Positions 24,315 to 33,527 of a stretch of DNA of 64,000 nucleotides are shown piece after piece. The notes beneath the pieces were generated by a model, which saw nothing but the letters and a program-made list of their open reading frames with translations, was not told where the DNA came from and made no database searches. The DNA is from Micromonospora wenchangensis. Lineage in GTDB: Bacteria > Actinomycetota > Actinomycetes > Mycobacteriales > Micromonosporaceae. Each line of letters starts with the position of its first letter. Positions within the stretch are counted from its first letter, which is position 1. The position numbers were made by a program, and so were the translations under genes. The stretch lies in NCBI RefSeq assembly GCF_002210435.1, contig NZ_MZMV01000024.1, positions 40,185-104,184 on the forward strand, in the 5' to 3' direction.

Positions 24315-24929
24315 TCAGAGCAGCATGGTGCGGGGGTCGGCGGCCATGGCGCGCAGCCAGGCGGACGCCTCCGGCGCCCCCGGGCAGCGGGCGGTGTCCA
24401 GCGCGGCGGCCAGGGCGTACATCTCGGGCGGCGGGATCAGCAGGCTCTCCTTGCTGCGCAGCCCCAGCTTGACCGTGCCGGTGTCGGCGGTGACGGTGAG
24501 CACCGGGGTCCGGGTGACCGCGCCGGTGGCGACCACCGAGCCGTCGCTGGAGACTCCGGTGTGCGCGACGGCTGTGGCCTGCAACGTCACCGACCGGGCG
24601 GCCCGCAGGTCGACGCTCTTCGTGGTGAGCCCGACCACGGTGAGCCGGGTACCCTCCAGCCACGCGCTGCTCCGCACGATGTTGGTCACCAGCAGGCCGA
24701 CGAAGATGATGACCAGCCCGGCCGACAGCAGCGCGACGACCGCCGGGACCGCCCCGCTGCCCGAGGTGCCCTCACCGACCGTCGCGTTCAGGACGGTCCC
24801 GAGCATGGCACCGACACAGCCGCAGGTCACCGTGAGCAGGGCACCGAGCACCAGCAACGAGACGACCCGACCGGTGCGGCTCGACCGGTAACCGACGGAC
24901 AGGGGGATCCGGGGCGGGGAGGGCTGCAT
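24315..24929 (-). CDS. Two-helix membrane protein of unknown function
   Basis: A 204-residue protein with a short Pro-rich N-terminus, two hydrophobic helices (about residues 22-48 and 62-85, the first with CGC) and a C-terminal beta-rich segment (LEGTRLTVVGLTTKSVDLR through VKLGLRSKESLLIPPPEMYALA) resembling a bacterial PH-like domain facing the cytoplasm. ATG 24929 is the family-like start; no strong ribosome site. It follows the nucleotidyltransferase on the same strand at 23 bases and is probably co-transcribed. Confidence 0.65.
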   Translation of the reverse strand: MQPSPPRIPLSVGYRSSRTGRVVSLLVLGALLTVTCGCVGAMLGTVLNATVGEGTSGSGAVPAVVALLSAGLVIIFVGLLVTNIVRSSAWLEGTRLTVVGLTTKSVDLRAARSVTLQATAVAHTGVSSDGSVVATGAVTRTPVLTVTADTGTVKLGLRSKESLLIPPPEMYALAAALDTARCPGAPEASAWLRAMAADPRTMLL

Positions 24930-24952
24930 GCCGGTGATTCTGACACCGACGA

Positions 24953-25813
24953 TCAACGTCCGCCCGGTACGGCCGGCACGGTGAGCCCGTCGCCGGCCCG
25001 GATCGCGTCGCGCAGCCGTTCGTCCGGGCCGACCGTCGCGCCGGGCCAGACCACCACGCGCTCCACGTCGCCGCGTACCACCGCGCCCGCGCCGACCACC
25101 GCGTGCCGGACCCGGCCGGTGACTGTGGCGTCCGGGGCGACCAGGACGTCGTCGCCGGCCGCGTGGAGGTTGGCCGCCAGGTAGTCGGCGGGCGTCCCGG
25201 TGTCGAAGAACGTGCCCGGGTACGGCACCACGGTCAGCTCGCCGGCCGCCTCCGCCGGCCGCCACACCGTGCGGACCAGGTCACCGAAGCTCGCCGGTAG
25301 CTCCCGCACCCGGTGCCAGGGCAGCAGCGAGAAGCCGGTGAAGACGTGCCCGTCGAAGGTGCCGGGGGCGCGCGGGTCGGGTGCCGGCCGACCCAGCAGG
25401 CGTACGGACCGGAAGTCCCACCCGGCCAGCAGCGCCGCGACGTCCGGGCCGGGGGCGGCGCCGGGATCGGCCAGGTACGCGTCGGCGTTGCCGACCAGCA
25501 CCCCCCGGCCGGCGATCCAGTCCCGCAGGTTGCCCAGGCCGCCGGCGGTGCCCAACGGGTCGCCCGGCTCCACCGACAGGTGCGCCCGGTCGCCGACGTG
25601 CGTCACCACCTGGTCGGCCAGGTAGCAGGCGTTCACCGCCACCCGCTGCGGCCCGGTCAGGCCCAGCCCGGCGAGCCGGTGCAGGGCCCGGTCCAGCAGC
25701 GGCACGTTGCCGACCGGGCAGAGCGCCTTGGGCACCCGGGCGGTCAGCGGGCGCAGCCGGGTGCCCTCACCGGCGGCGAGCACCACCGCGCACAGGCCGT
25801 CCGGGGCGGTCAC
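24953..25813 (-). CDS. NDP-sugar nucleotidyltransferase-like protein
   Basis: A 286-residue protein with the nucleotidyltransferase signature LAAGEGTRLRPLTARVPKAL at residues 12-31, GTAGGLGNLRDW, VLVGNADAYL (metal-binding Asp) and DTGTPADYLAAN. A partial left-handed beta-helix-like tail (VLVAPDATVTGR, VVGAGAVVRGDV) follows. It resembles mannose-1-phosphate guanylyl- or glucose-1-phosphate thymidylyltransferases and would activate a sugar phosphate with an NTP. GTG 25813 overlaps the Nudix stop by 4 bases. The sugar is unknown; GDP-mannose for the PimB pathway is a guess. Confidence 0.78.
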   Translation of the reverse strand: MTAPDGLCAVVLAAGEGTRLRPLTARVPKALCPVGNVPLLDRALHRLAGLGLTGPQRVAVNACYLADQVVTHVGDRAHLSVEPGDPLGTAGGLGNLRDWIAGRGVLVGNADAYLADPGAAPGPDVAALLAGWDFRSVRLLGRPAPDPRAPGTFDGHVFTGFSLLPWHRVRELPASFGDLVRTVWRPAEAAGELTVVPYPGTFFDTGTPADYLAANLHAAGDDVLVAPDATVTGRVRHAVVGAGAVVRGDVERVVVWPGATVGPDERLRDAIRAGDGLTVPAVPGGR

Positions 25814-26331
25814 GTCGTCGGCTGGCCGGCTTGCGGCCCGATGCCGTAGTGGCCGAGCAGGTTGGCGGTGGCCCGGCTCAGCCGGGGCAGGTCGTCCAGC
25901 GGGTGCCAGGCCGCCTCGAAGACCTCCGCGCCGTCCACCTTCAGCGGCGTGGTGGCGGCGGGGACCTCCGCCTCGAAGACCATGTCCACCCAGCCCCGGG
26001 TGTGCACCACGGCGTTCGGCACGGCCGGGCGGAGCTGTTCCGGGGCGAGCCGTACGCCCGACTCCTCGTGCAGCTCGCGGGCCGCGCCGACGACCGGGGC
26101 CTCCCCGCGCTGGAGCAGGCCGGCGGGCAACGTCCAGCTGTGCCCGGGGGGCTGGCGCAGCAGCAGGAGCCGGCCGGCCCCGGCGGCCCCGCTGTCCCGG
26201 ACCAGGGTCACCGCGCCGACGACGTACTTCGGCCCGGCGAGCCGGACCAAGCGACGACGCACCGAGACCGGCAGCCGGTAGAAGACCTTGTACGCGACGG
26301 CCCGGCCGGTGGCGCGGGAACGGAGGATCAT
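25810..26331 (-). CDS. Nudix hydrolase
   Basis: A 173-residue Nudix protein with a complete box: G-L-L-Q-R-G-E followed by GAARELHEESGV, matching GX5EX7REUXEEXGU at about residues 71-93. A basic N-terminal extension (residues 1-35) precedes the fold. It should cleave a nucleoside diphosphate linked to another moiety. ATG 26331 has a GGAG 3 bases upstream. It overlaps the nucleotidyltransferase by 4 bases, so a nucleotide-sugar maker and a nucleotide-diphosphate hydrolase are made together, perhaps for clean-up. Confidence 0.88.
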   Translation of the reverse strand: MILRSRATGRAVAYKVFYRLPVSVRRRLVRLAGPKYVVGAVTLVRDSGAAGAGRLLLLRQPPGHSWTLPAGLLQRGEAPVVGAARELHEESGVRLAPEQLRPAVPNAVVHTRGWVDMVFEAEVPAATTPLKVDGAEVFEAAWHPLDDLPRLSRATANLLGHYGIGPQAGQPTT

Positions 26332-26398
26332 GGTCTCCAGGCTAGGCCGTCGGTGCGCTGCCGTGGGGTGCGGGGCGACCGGTCACCCGGCCAGGGCC

Positions 26399-28186
26399 TC
26401 ACTGTCGATGGTCGACCAGGTCGATGAGCTGGCGGACCACGGTGTCCGGTTCGACGGCCCGGTCGAAGACCGCGACCAGCAGGGTCTCCAGGTCGGGGTA
26501 GCCGAGTTCCTCCGACAGCCGCAGCAGCGGCAGGTCGCTGGCCAGTCCCCGGTTGTGCGTACGCAGCGCCAGGCCGATCGTGGCCCGGCCCAGGCGGACC
26601 TTGTCGGCGATGGAGATGCCGGGCTCGACGTGCTCGGTGAACCAGCGGCTGATCTGCATCTGCGCGTGCGGCGACTTGACGAAGTCGAGCCACTCGCGGC
26701 GGGGGCCCCGGGGGGCGACGTCCGCCTCGAAACCGCTCTCCGCGTCGCTCTCGGTGTAGATCTCCACCACGTCGCCCTCGTCCAGTTCGGACGCCAGCGG
26801 GGCGAGCCGGCCGTTGATCCGCGCGGCGAGGCAGTGGTCGCCCCGCTCGGTGCCCAGCTCGTAGGCCAGGTCGACCGGGGTGGCCCCGGCCGGGAGCACC
26901 ACCTGCCGACCGTCGGCGACCACCTGGATCTGCGCCTCGGCCAGGTCGCAGCGCAGCGACTGGAGGAACTGGGCCGGGTCGGGGGCCTCCTGCTCCCAGT
27001 CGAGGACCCGGCGCAGCCAGGAGAGCTGGTCGGTGTTGCTGGCCCCGGTGGCGGCCCGGGGGAAGCGGAAGTCGGCGGCCACCCCGTACTCGGCGCAGCG
27101 GTGCATCTCCCGGGTGCGGATCAGCACCTCGACGGTGCGGTCCTGCGGGCCGCAGACGCTGGTGTGCAGGGAGCGGTAGAGGTTGTTCTTGGGGGAGGCG
27201 ATGAAGTCCTTGAACCGGCCGGGGACCGGTCGCCAGCGCCCGTGCACCGCGCCGAGGGCGGCGTAACAGTCGGTGGCCGGGCCGTCCACCACAATCACGA
27301 TCCGGGGCAGGTCGTACGGCACGGCGTGCCCGCCGGCCACGGTGTCCTTCCAGATCGAGTAGAGGTGCCGGGGGCGGACGCTCACCTCGGCGTCGACCCG
27401 GCTGCGGCGCAGCGCCACCTTGGCCTGGGCCACCACGTCGTCGAGGTAGGCGTCCCAGCCGGGCCGGTCGTGCACGTGCCGGGCCAGCCGGGCGTGCTCG
27501 TCGGGCTCCAGGTGCAGCAGCACCACGTCGTCCAGGTCGCGCTTGAGGGTCTGGATGCCGAGCCGGTCGCAGAGCGGGACCAGCACCTCCTGGGTCTTGC
27601 GGGCGATCCGCTCCCGGGAGGCGGCCGAGCGGACCCCGAGGGTACGCATGTTGTGCAGCCGGTCGGCCAGCTTGATGATCAGCACCCGGACGTCCTTGCC
27701 GGCCGCGATGATCATCTTGCGGATCGTCTCCGCCTCGGCGGCCTTGCCGTAGAACGCCTTGTCGAACTTCGTCACCCCGTCGACCAGGTGCGCCACCTCG
27801 GGCCCGAAGTCCTCGCTGAGCGCCTGGAGGGTGTAGCGGGTGTCCTCCACCGTGTCGTGCAGCAGCGCCGCGACCAGGGTGGTGGTGTCCATCCCGAGAT
27901 CGGCGCAGATCTGGGCGACCGCCAGCGGGTGGGTGATGTACGGCTCGCCGCTCTTGCGGAACTGGCCGCGGTGCATGTTCTCGGCGATCGTGTACGCCCG
28001 GCGCAGCACCGAGGCGTCCGCGCTCGAATGGATGCCCCGGTGGGTGCGGACGAGCTGGGTCACCGGGTCGGCGTCGTTGGCCGGCCAGCTCAACAGGGAC
28101 CGGAGCCGCCGGGTCAGGGGCAACTCACCCGGCTGGGCCGGGAGCGCACCCCCCAGGGCGGCGCCGTGTCCGGCGTCGACGTCCAC
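26399..28186 (-). CDS. RelA/SpoT homologue (RSH) lacking the C-terminal ACT region
   Basis: A 595-residue RSH. The HD hydrolase (residues 60-200) is intact: YITHPLAVA, LLHDTVEDT and LADRLHNMRT. The ppGpp synthetase region (230-370) has RHLYSIWKD, YDLPRIVIVV, GRFKDFIASPKNN and TVEVLIRT, with changes at usually invariant sites (AxR to PRIV; NGYQS to NLYRS). A TGS domain (about 410-465) follows, but the ACT/zinc-finger end is missing (Rel is normally near 780). GTG 28186 has GAGGAGG 8 bases upstream, better than GTG 28195. It is probably a second, RshA-like enzyme. Confidence 0.85.
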   Translation of the reverse strand: MDVDAGHGAALGGALPAQPGELPLTRRLRSLLSWPANDADPVTQLVRTHRGIHSSADASVLRRAYTIAENMHRGQFRKSGEPYITHPLAVAQICADLGMDTTTLVAALLHDTVEDTRYTLQALSEDFGPEVAHLVDGVTKFDKAFYGKAAEAETIRKMIIAAGKDVRVLIIKLADRLHNMRTLGVRSAASRERIARKTQEVLVPLCDRLGIQTLKRDLDDVVLLHLEPDEHARLARHVHDRPGWDAYLDDVVAQAKVALRRSRVDAEVSVRPRHLYSIWKDTVAGGHAVPYDLPRIVIVVDGPATDCYAALGAVHGRWRPVPGRFKDFIASPKNNLYRSLHTSVCGPQDRTVEVLIRTREMHRCAEYGVAADFRFPRAATGASNTDQLSWLRRVLDWEQEAPDPAQFLQSLRCDLAEAQIQVVADGRQVVLPAGATPVDLAYELGTERGDHCLAARINGRLAPLASELDEGDVVEIYTESDAESGFEADVAPRGPRREWLDFVKSPHAQMQISRWFTEHVEPGISIADKVRLGRATIGLALRTHNRGLASDLPLLRLSEELGYPDLETLLVAVFDRAVEPDTVVRQLIDLVDHRQ

Positions 28187-28314
28187 GAGGGACACCTCCT
28201 CACCCCGGCTCCACGGTCACCGTCGCCGGCAACCGGAAGCAGGCCCACGAAACGGGCAGGACTGCACTCCCTTAACAGACTAAGCGAGGCGGGGTCGTCC
28301 GATCGGACACTTGC

Positions 28315-30162
28315 TCATGAGCGTTCGGTCGAGAGTTGGTGGGACCCGCCGCCCTCGGCCTTCTCCAGCAGGTCACGGAACCGTCCCGCGCCGGCCACCG
28401 GGGACGACCAAACGGAGGTCATCTCCACCAGCCGGGTCTCCGGTCGTTCCAACCAGGACAGGATGCGTTCGGTCTCCTCGGCGGTGGCCCGGGGCACCGG
28501 CCCGTGCCCGCCCGGCTCCACCGTCTCGGCGGTCGCCCGGATCGCGGTGATCGTCGGTCGGGGGTGGACGCCCGGCGGGGACACCCCGGCCCCGGCGAGC
28601 CGCCCGTGCCGGACCAGCGCCAGCTCCCAGCCGCCCCCCGGGGCGGGCCGGGCGGCGGCCAGCTCGGCGATCCGAGTCAGCCCGGCCAGCCGCTGCATCC
28701 GGACGGTGGCCCGCAGCACCGCCGCCAGCCGGGAGCGCACCACCGCCGCCTCCTCGTAGCGCTGCGCGGACGCCAACGCCTCGATCCGGGCCAGCAGGGC
28801 GTCCACCACCACCTGCGGGTCGCTGGTGGTGGCGGTGCGGAACGGGGCGACCGCGCGGTCGTCGTACTCCTGCGGGGTGATCCGGTGCTCGCAGGGCGCC
28901 GGGCAGCGGCCCAGCTCGGCCAGCGCGCAGGCCGGCGTGACCGTGCGCAGCGACAGCCGGTGGGTGCACTGGCGCAGCGGGACCGCGTCGTGGAACCCGG
29001 CGGCGGCCAGCTCGGCGGCCCGGGTGGAGCGGAACGGGCCGAGGTAGGCGGTGTCGCCGGGGGCGAGGCCGCGCACCACCGACAACCGGGGGTACGGCCC
29101 GCCGGTGAGCTTGAGCCACACCATCCGCTCCGGATACTTCGACCGCCGGTTGTACGGCGGCGCGTGCGCGGCGATCAACCGCAGCTCCCGGACCTCCGCC
29201 TCCAGCGGGTGGGCGCACTCGACCGCCTCCACCCGCTCGGCGGCGGCCAGCATCTCCGACATCCGGGCCCGCTTCTCGGCGGCGGTGAAGTAGCTGCGGA
29301 CCCGGGTGGCGATGTCGCCGGACGTGCCGACGTAGAGCGGCCGGTCGTCGGCGGCCCGGAAGATGTAGACCCCCGGCCCCCGGGGCAGCCCGTCGGCGAG
29401 GTGCCGCTTGCGCCGCTGGGTGGGGCTGACCGCGCGGGCGAACTCGATCGCCTCGCCGACCGTGTCGACCCGGTGCCCACCGAGCCGGGCGATCAGGCCG
29501 TGCAGCACGTCCACCGTGGCCTTGGCGTCGTCGAGCGCCCGGTGGGTGGGCTGGGTGGCGGTGCGGAAGTAGGCGGCCAGGGTGCCCAGCTTGCGGTTGG
29601 GCACCTCGTCGCGGGTGAGCACCCGCCGGGCCAGCGCCGCCGTGTCCAGCACCCGGGGGTTGGGCCAGCGGTAACCGTGCTTGGCGCAGGCGGCCTTGAG
29701 GAACCCCACATCGTACGGCGCGTTGTGGGCCACCAGCACGGCGTCGGTGATGAACTCCAGGAAGCTCGGCAGCACCTGCTCGATCGGCGGGGCGGGCACC
29801 AGCATGGCCTGGGTGATGCCGGTCAGCACGGTGATGAACGGCGGGATCGGCACCCCCGGGTTGACCAGGGTGGCGAGCACCCCCAGCTCCTCGCCGCCGC
29901 GCACCTTCACCGCGCCGATCTCGGTGATGCCCCCGCCGTCGGGTGAGCCGCCGGTGGTCTCCAGGTCGACCACCACGAACGTCGTCGCGTACAGCGGCAG
30001 GGCCGGATCGACGCCACCGGCCGACCGGTCCAGACCGGCCAGGGTCTGCTGGACGTACTCCCCAGGTGCCACGGGCGGCAGGCTAACCGTTCGGTGCGAC
30101 ACTCCCGTCACCGCAGCCCCAGGGGCCCCTGGCGGCATAGGATGAGAGATCGGCTCACTCAT
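28315..30162 (-). CDS. DEDDh exonuclease fused to a UvrC/Cho-like GIY-YIG domain
   Basis: About 615 residues. Exonuclease domain near residues 60-230: VVDLETTGG (Asp, Glu), AHNAPYDVGFL and HRALDDAKAT complete the DEDDh set. GIY-YIG domain near 255-340: GPGVYIFRA, LYVGTSGDIATRV. Then a Cys-containing segment (CTHRLSL...CALAELGRCPAPCEH) and a UVR-like stretch (RYEEAAVVRSRL). It resembles Rv2191. It would trim 3-prime ends and nick DNA, so a repair role is likely. Start uncertain: ATG 30162 and 30138, GTG 30111 and 30102 all lack a strong ribosome site. Confidence 0.85.
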   Translation of the reverse strand: MSEPISHPMPPGAPGAAVTGVSHRTVSLPPVAPGEYVQQTLAGLDRSAGGVDPALPLYATTFVVVDLETTGGSPDGGGITEIGAVKVRGGEELGVLATLVNPGVPIPPFITVLTGITQAMLVPAPPIEQVLPSFLEFITDAVLVAHNAPYDVGFLKAACAKHGYRWPNPRVLDTAALARRVLTRDEVPNRKLGTLAAYFRTATQPTHRALDDAKATVDVLHGLIARLGGHRVDTVGEAIEFARAVSPTQRRKRHLADGLPRGPGVYIFRAADDRPLYVGTSGDIATRVRSYFTAAEKRARMSEMLAAAERVEAVECAHPLEAEVRELRLIAAHAPPYNRRSKYPERMVWLKLTGGPYPRLSVVRGLAPGDTAYLGPFRSTRAAELAAAGFHDAVPLRQCTHRLSLRTVTPACALAELGRCPAPCEHRITPQEYDDRAVAPFRTATTSDPQVVVDALLARIEALASAQRYEEAAVVRSRLAAVLRATVRMQRLAGLTRIAELAAARPAPGGGWELALVRHGRLAGAGVSPPGVHPRPTITAIRATAETVEPGGHGPVPRATAEETERILSWLERPETRLVEMTSVWSSPVAGAGRFRDLLEKAEGGGSHQLSTERS

Positions 30163-30199
30163 CCGGCGGTGGGCCCGGTCGCGGTGGGAGACTTGCCCC

Positions 30200-31789
30200 A
30201 TGCCCCTCACCGACCCGCACGACGGCCACCTCCCGCTGGAGGGGTCGTCCACCGCCGCGCCCGGGGCCGGCGGGGACCTGGGTGCGGGGGCACCCGAGCC
30301 GGCCCGGCCCGATCCCGACGTCCTGCCCGACGCCGTCCCGACCGGGCCCGACGCCGTCCCGACCGGGCTCGACCCGGTGCCGGCGACCGATGCCGGGGCG
30401 GCCGGATCCGACGCTGACCCGCCCGGCGACGGTGCAGCCGACACGGACGCCGCCGACACGGACACCGCCGAGGCGACGCCGCCGGAACCGGAGCCCGTCC
30501 TGCCCGAGCCGGTCCGGCAGCGGATCGTGGCGCTCACCGCGGCGGTCCTGCCCGGCCTGCCCGCCGACGAGGTGCCGGTGCCGCTGCGCCGGGTGGCCAA
30601 GTTCGCCCCCAACCGGCGGGCCCGGCTCGGTGGCTCGGTGATCGCCGCCCAGCTCACCGCCGACCCGCTGTTCCGGCAGCGGGTCACCGCCCGGGTGCTG
30701 ACCGACGCCGGTGACCTCGGCGCGGCAGTGGTCGAGGGCACCGCACCGGCCGCCGCCGACCCGGTCGAGGTGGCCGCCCTGGCCTACCTGGTCCGCCCCC
30801 GGGGCTGGCGGGAGCTGATCGACGCCAGCGGCGCGGCGGTCCGCGCCGAGGCGGACAGCGCGGTCGTCGCCGAGCTGGTCCGCGAGGCCGAGCAGCGGGC
30901 CACCCGGGCCGAGCACGACCGGGCGGTGGCCCGGGTCGAGGCGGACAAGCTCCGCGACGAGCTGGCCCGGGTCCGCGAGGAACTCGGCCAGCTCCGGGAG
31001 GAGAACCGCCAGCTCCAGCGCGGCCTGCGGGAGACCCAGGCCCGGGAACGCCGGGCCACCGAACTGCTCGCCACGGAGCGTGGCCGGGCCGCCCGCGCCG
31101 CCGCCGACAGCGACGCCGAGCTGCGCCGGGCGCGGGCCCGGCTGGCCGAGGCCGAGGCGGCGGCCGGCGTGGCCAAGGCCAGCGCCAAGGAGGCCCGTTC
31201 GGTCGACGACGCCCGGCTGTGGCTGCTGCTGGAGACGATCGGCCAGGCCGCCGTGGGGCTGCGCCGCGAACTGGCCCTGGACCCGGTGGACAAACTCCCC
31301 GCCGACTTCGTGGCCGACGCCTTCACCGACGCCCCGGCCGCCCAGGGCGGGCCGGCCGCCCGCGCCCGGGACACCGACGACCCGGCCCGGCTGGACCAAC
31401 TGCTCGCCCTGCCCCGGGCGCACCTGGTGGTGGACGGCTACAACGTCACCAAGCGCGGGTTCGGCGAGATGTCGCTGGAACAGCAGCGCAAGCGGCTGAT
31501 CACCGGCCTGGGCGGGATCGCCGCGCAGACCGGCGACGAGGTGACGGTGGTCTTCGACGGGGCGGAACGGATGCACGGCCTGCCGCCCACCCCGCGCGGG
31601 GTACGGGTGCTCTTCTCCCGCAAGGGGGAGACCGCCGACGAGCTGATCCGCCGGCTGGTCCGGGCCGAGCCGCCAGGCCGCCCCGTGGTCGTGGTCTCCT
31701 CCGACCGGGAGGTCGCCGACGGGGTGCGCCGGCACGGGGCGTACCCGCTGGGGGCCGACTCGCTGCTGCGCCGGCTGGCCCGCTCCTGA
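30200..31789 (+). CDS. NYN (PIN-like) domain ribonuclease with coiled coil
   Basis: A 529-residue protein in three parts: a Pro/Asp-rich acidic N-terminus (1-95), a helical region with a long Arg/Glu-rich coiled coil (about 225-340), and a YacP-type NYN domain at the C-terminus (about 408-529) with LVVDGYNVTKRG, VTVVFDGAE, LFSRKGETADELI and VVVSSDREVADGVRRHGA, giving the acidic PIN-like active site. Predicted to act on RNA. ATG 30200 has GGAG 9 bases upstream. Divergent from the exonuclease/GIY-YIG gene by 37 bases. Confidence 0.85.
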   Translation: MPLTDPHDGHLPLEGSSTAAPGAGGDLGAGAPEPARPDPDVLPDAVPTGPDAVPTGLDPVPATDAGAAGSDADPPGDGAADTDAADTDTAEATPPEPEPVLPEPVRQRIVALTAAVLPGLPADEVPVPLRRVAKFAPNRRARLGGSVIAAQLTADPLFRQRVTARVLTDAGDLGAAVVEGTAPAAADPVEVAALAYLVRPRGWRELIDASGAAVRAEADSAVVAELVREAEQRATRAEHDRAVARVEADKLRDELARVREELGQLREENRQLQRGLRETQARERRATELLATERGRAARAAADSDAELRRARARLAEAEAAAGVAKASAKEARSVDDARLWLLLETIGQAAVGLRRELALDPVDKLPADFVADAFTDAPAAQGGPAARARDTDDPARLDQLLALPRAHLVVDGYNVTKRGFGEMSLEQQRKRLITGLGGIAAQTGDEVTVVFDGAERMHGLPPTPRGVRVLFSRKGETADELIRRLVRAEPPGRPVVVVSSDREVADGVRRHGAYPLGADSLLRRLARS

Positions 31790-31909
31790 GGTGTTGATCA
31801 CCGGTTGTCCGGTTGTGTCGTACCCGATGGTTAGTGTCCGACCTGACCGACGGTGCTCGGGCGGTGACGAGGGTCTGCCGCCCGGCGCCGCACTGCGTCA
31901 GGAGGCACG

Positions 31910-32119
31910 ATGCTCATCGACTGCGACGGCTGCCGGGTCCGGGGTGCGGGCTGCGCCGGCTGCCTGGTGACGGCCCTGCTCGACACCGACTCCCCGGCCG
32001 CCGGCCTGGGCGTCGCCGAGCACCGGGCGATCGAGGTGCTCACCCGCGCCGGCTTCGAGGTGGAGGTGCTGGCCCACGAGACCCGTCCCGCCCGGTCCAC
32101 CCGTCGCCGGGTCGCCTGA
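31910..32119 (+). CDS. Small cysteine-rich conserved protein
   Basis: A 69-residue protein starting MLIDCDGCRVRGAGCAGCLV: four cysteines as CxxC-x6-CxxC in the first 20 residues, followed by a helix (LGVAEHRAIEVLTRAGFEVE) and a basic tail. GGAGG lies 4 bases before ATG 31910. The clustered cysteines suggest a zinc or Fe-S site. I believe it is conserved in actinobacteria near M48/PimB genes, but the function is unknown. Confidence 0.7.
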   Translation: MLIDCDGCRVRGAGCAGCLVTALLDTDSPAAGLGVAEHRAIEVLTRAGFEVEVLAHETRPARSTRRRVA

Positions 32120-32217
32120 CGCCCCCGCCCCGCTCCGGCGGGGCCCGGGGCGGACACCACGGCGGGGCCGCGTCGGCGGGCCATAGGATGGGCGCTCACG
32201 GCGGGAGGAGCGGCGGC

Positions 32218-32271
32218 ATGACACGGGTACGACGCCACGCCCGCGGACCCGTCCCCGGGGCGCCCCGGTGA
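32218..32271 (+). CDS. Candidate 17-residue upstream ORF before the M48 protease (leader 4)
   Basis: ATG 32218 with GGGAGGAG 7 bases upstream, peptide MTRVRRHARGPVPGAPR, and TGA overlapping the GTG of the protease gene (GTGA at 32268-32271). The end RGPVPGAPR resembles RGPGAPR of leader 1. The protease GTG itself has no ribosome site of its own, which makes coupling through this ORF plausible. Confidence 0.45.
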   Translation: MTRVRRHARGPVPGAPR

Positions 32272-33527
32272 CCCCGCGTGGCTGGGCGGTGCTCACCCTG
32301 GCGGCGCTGGTGCTGGCCCTGCTCGTGGTCGGTGCCCTGCTGGTCCCGTGGAGCCGCCCCCCGGCCCCCCGCGCCGACCAGCTCGCCGCCCTGCGTGACC
32401 TGCCCGCCGACCAGGTGGCCCGGGGGCGCGCGTTGCAGGCGGCCCTGCGCCCCGGCCGCTACACCGGGCTGGCCGTCGGCCTGCTGGTGGCGCTGCTGCT
32501 CGGGCTGACCCCGCTCGGCGCGCGGCTGGTCGAGCTGGCCGGCCGGCCGTTCGGCGACCACTGGATCGCCCGCGCCGTGCTCGGCGGGATCGCCGTGGTG
32601 CTCGTCGCCGACCTGCTCACCCTCCCGTTCGCCGCCTGGCGGCAGTCGGTGCTGACCCGGTACGGGCTCGCCACCCAGGGCTGGGGCGGCTGGACGGTCG
32701 ACCTGCTCAAGTCGTACGCGCTCAGCGCGGTGCTCGCCGCGACCGTGCTGCTCGGCTTCTACACCGTCACCCGGCTCGCCCCGCGCTGGTGGTGGGCGTT
32801 CGGGGCGGCCGGAGCGGCCGGGCTGGTGGTGCTGCTGTCCTTCGTGCTGCCGGTGCTGGTGGAGCCCGTGTTCAACCGGTTCACCCCGATGGAGCAGGGG
32901 CCGCTGCGCACCGAGCTGACCGCCCTGGCCGCGCGGGACGGCGTGCCGGTGCGGGACGTGCTGGTCGCCGACGCCTCCCGCCGCACCCGGGCGGTCAACG
33001 CGTACGTCTCCGGTCTGGGGCCGACCCGCCGGGTGGTGGTCTACGACACCCTGCTGCGCGAGGCCACCCCGGCCGAGGTGACCAGCGTCGTGGCGCACGA
33101 GCTGGGTCACGCCAGGGACCGCGACGTCTGGACCGGCACGCTGACCGGTGCGCTCGGAGCCGCCGCCGCGGTCGTCGCCCTCTACCTGGTCGGCTCCTGG
33201 ACGCCGCTGCTGCGCCGGGCCGGCGTCGACTCGATCGCCGAGCCCCGGGCGTTCGCGCTGCTGATCGCCCTGGTGACGGTCGTCGGGCTGGTCGCCGGCC
33301 CGGTGCAGGCGCTGGTGTCGCGCCGGATCGAGGCACGGGCCGACGCGCACGCCCTGGCGCTCACCGGTGACCCGGCCACCTTCGAGGCGATGCAACGCCG
33401 GCTCGCCGGGGTCAACCTGGCCGACCCCGACCCGCCCCGGGCGGAGTACCTCTGGTTCGCCTCGCACCCGTCCACCGTGGAGCGGATGGCCGCCGCCCGC
33501 GCGTACGCCCGGGAGGCCGGCAGGTGA
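32268..33527 (+). CDS. M48 family membrane metallopeptidase (Ste24-like)
   Basis: A 419-residue protein with an N-terminal helix and several further membrane helices, zinc motif VVAHELGHARDRD near residue 277 (HExxH) and the third ligand Glu in RRIEARADAHAL near residue 350; ATHPSTVERM-like end FASHPSTVERMAA. This is the CAAX-protease-1 (Ste24) type, which cleaves membrane or secreted peptides. GTG 32268 starts right at the stop of leader 4 and has no other ribosome site. It overlaps pimB by 4 bases. Confidence 0.88.
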   Translation: MTPRGWAVLTLAALVLALLVVGALLVPWSRPPAPRADQLAALRDLPADQVARGRALQAALRPGRYTGLAVGLLVALLLGLTPLGARLVELAGRPFGDHWIARAVLGGIAVVLVADLLTLPFAAWRQSVLTRYGLATQGWGGWTVDLLKSYALSAVLAATVLLGFYTVTRLAPRWWWAFGAAGAAGLVVLLSFVLPVLVEPVFNRFTPMEQGPLRTELTALAARDGVPVRDVLVADASRRTRAVNAYVSGLGPTRRVVVYDTLLREATPAEVTSVVAHELGHARDRDVWTGTLTGALGAAAAVVALYLVGSWTPLLRRAGVDSIAEPRAFALLIALVTVVGLVAGPVQALVSRRIEARADAHALALTGDPATFEAMQRRLAGVNLADPDPPRAEYLWFASHPSTVERMAAARAYAREAGR

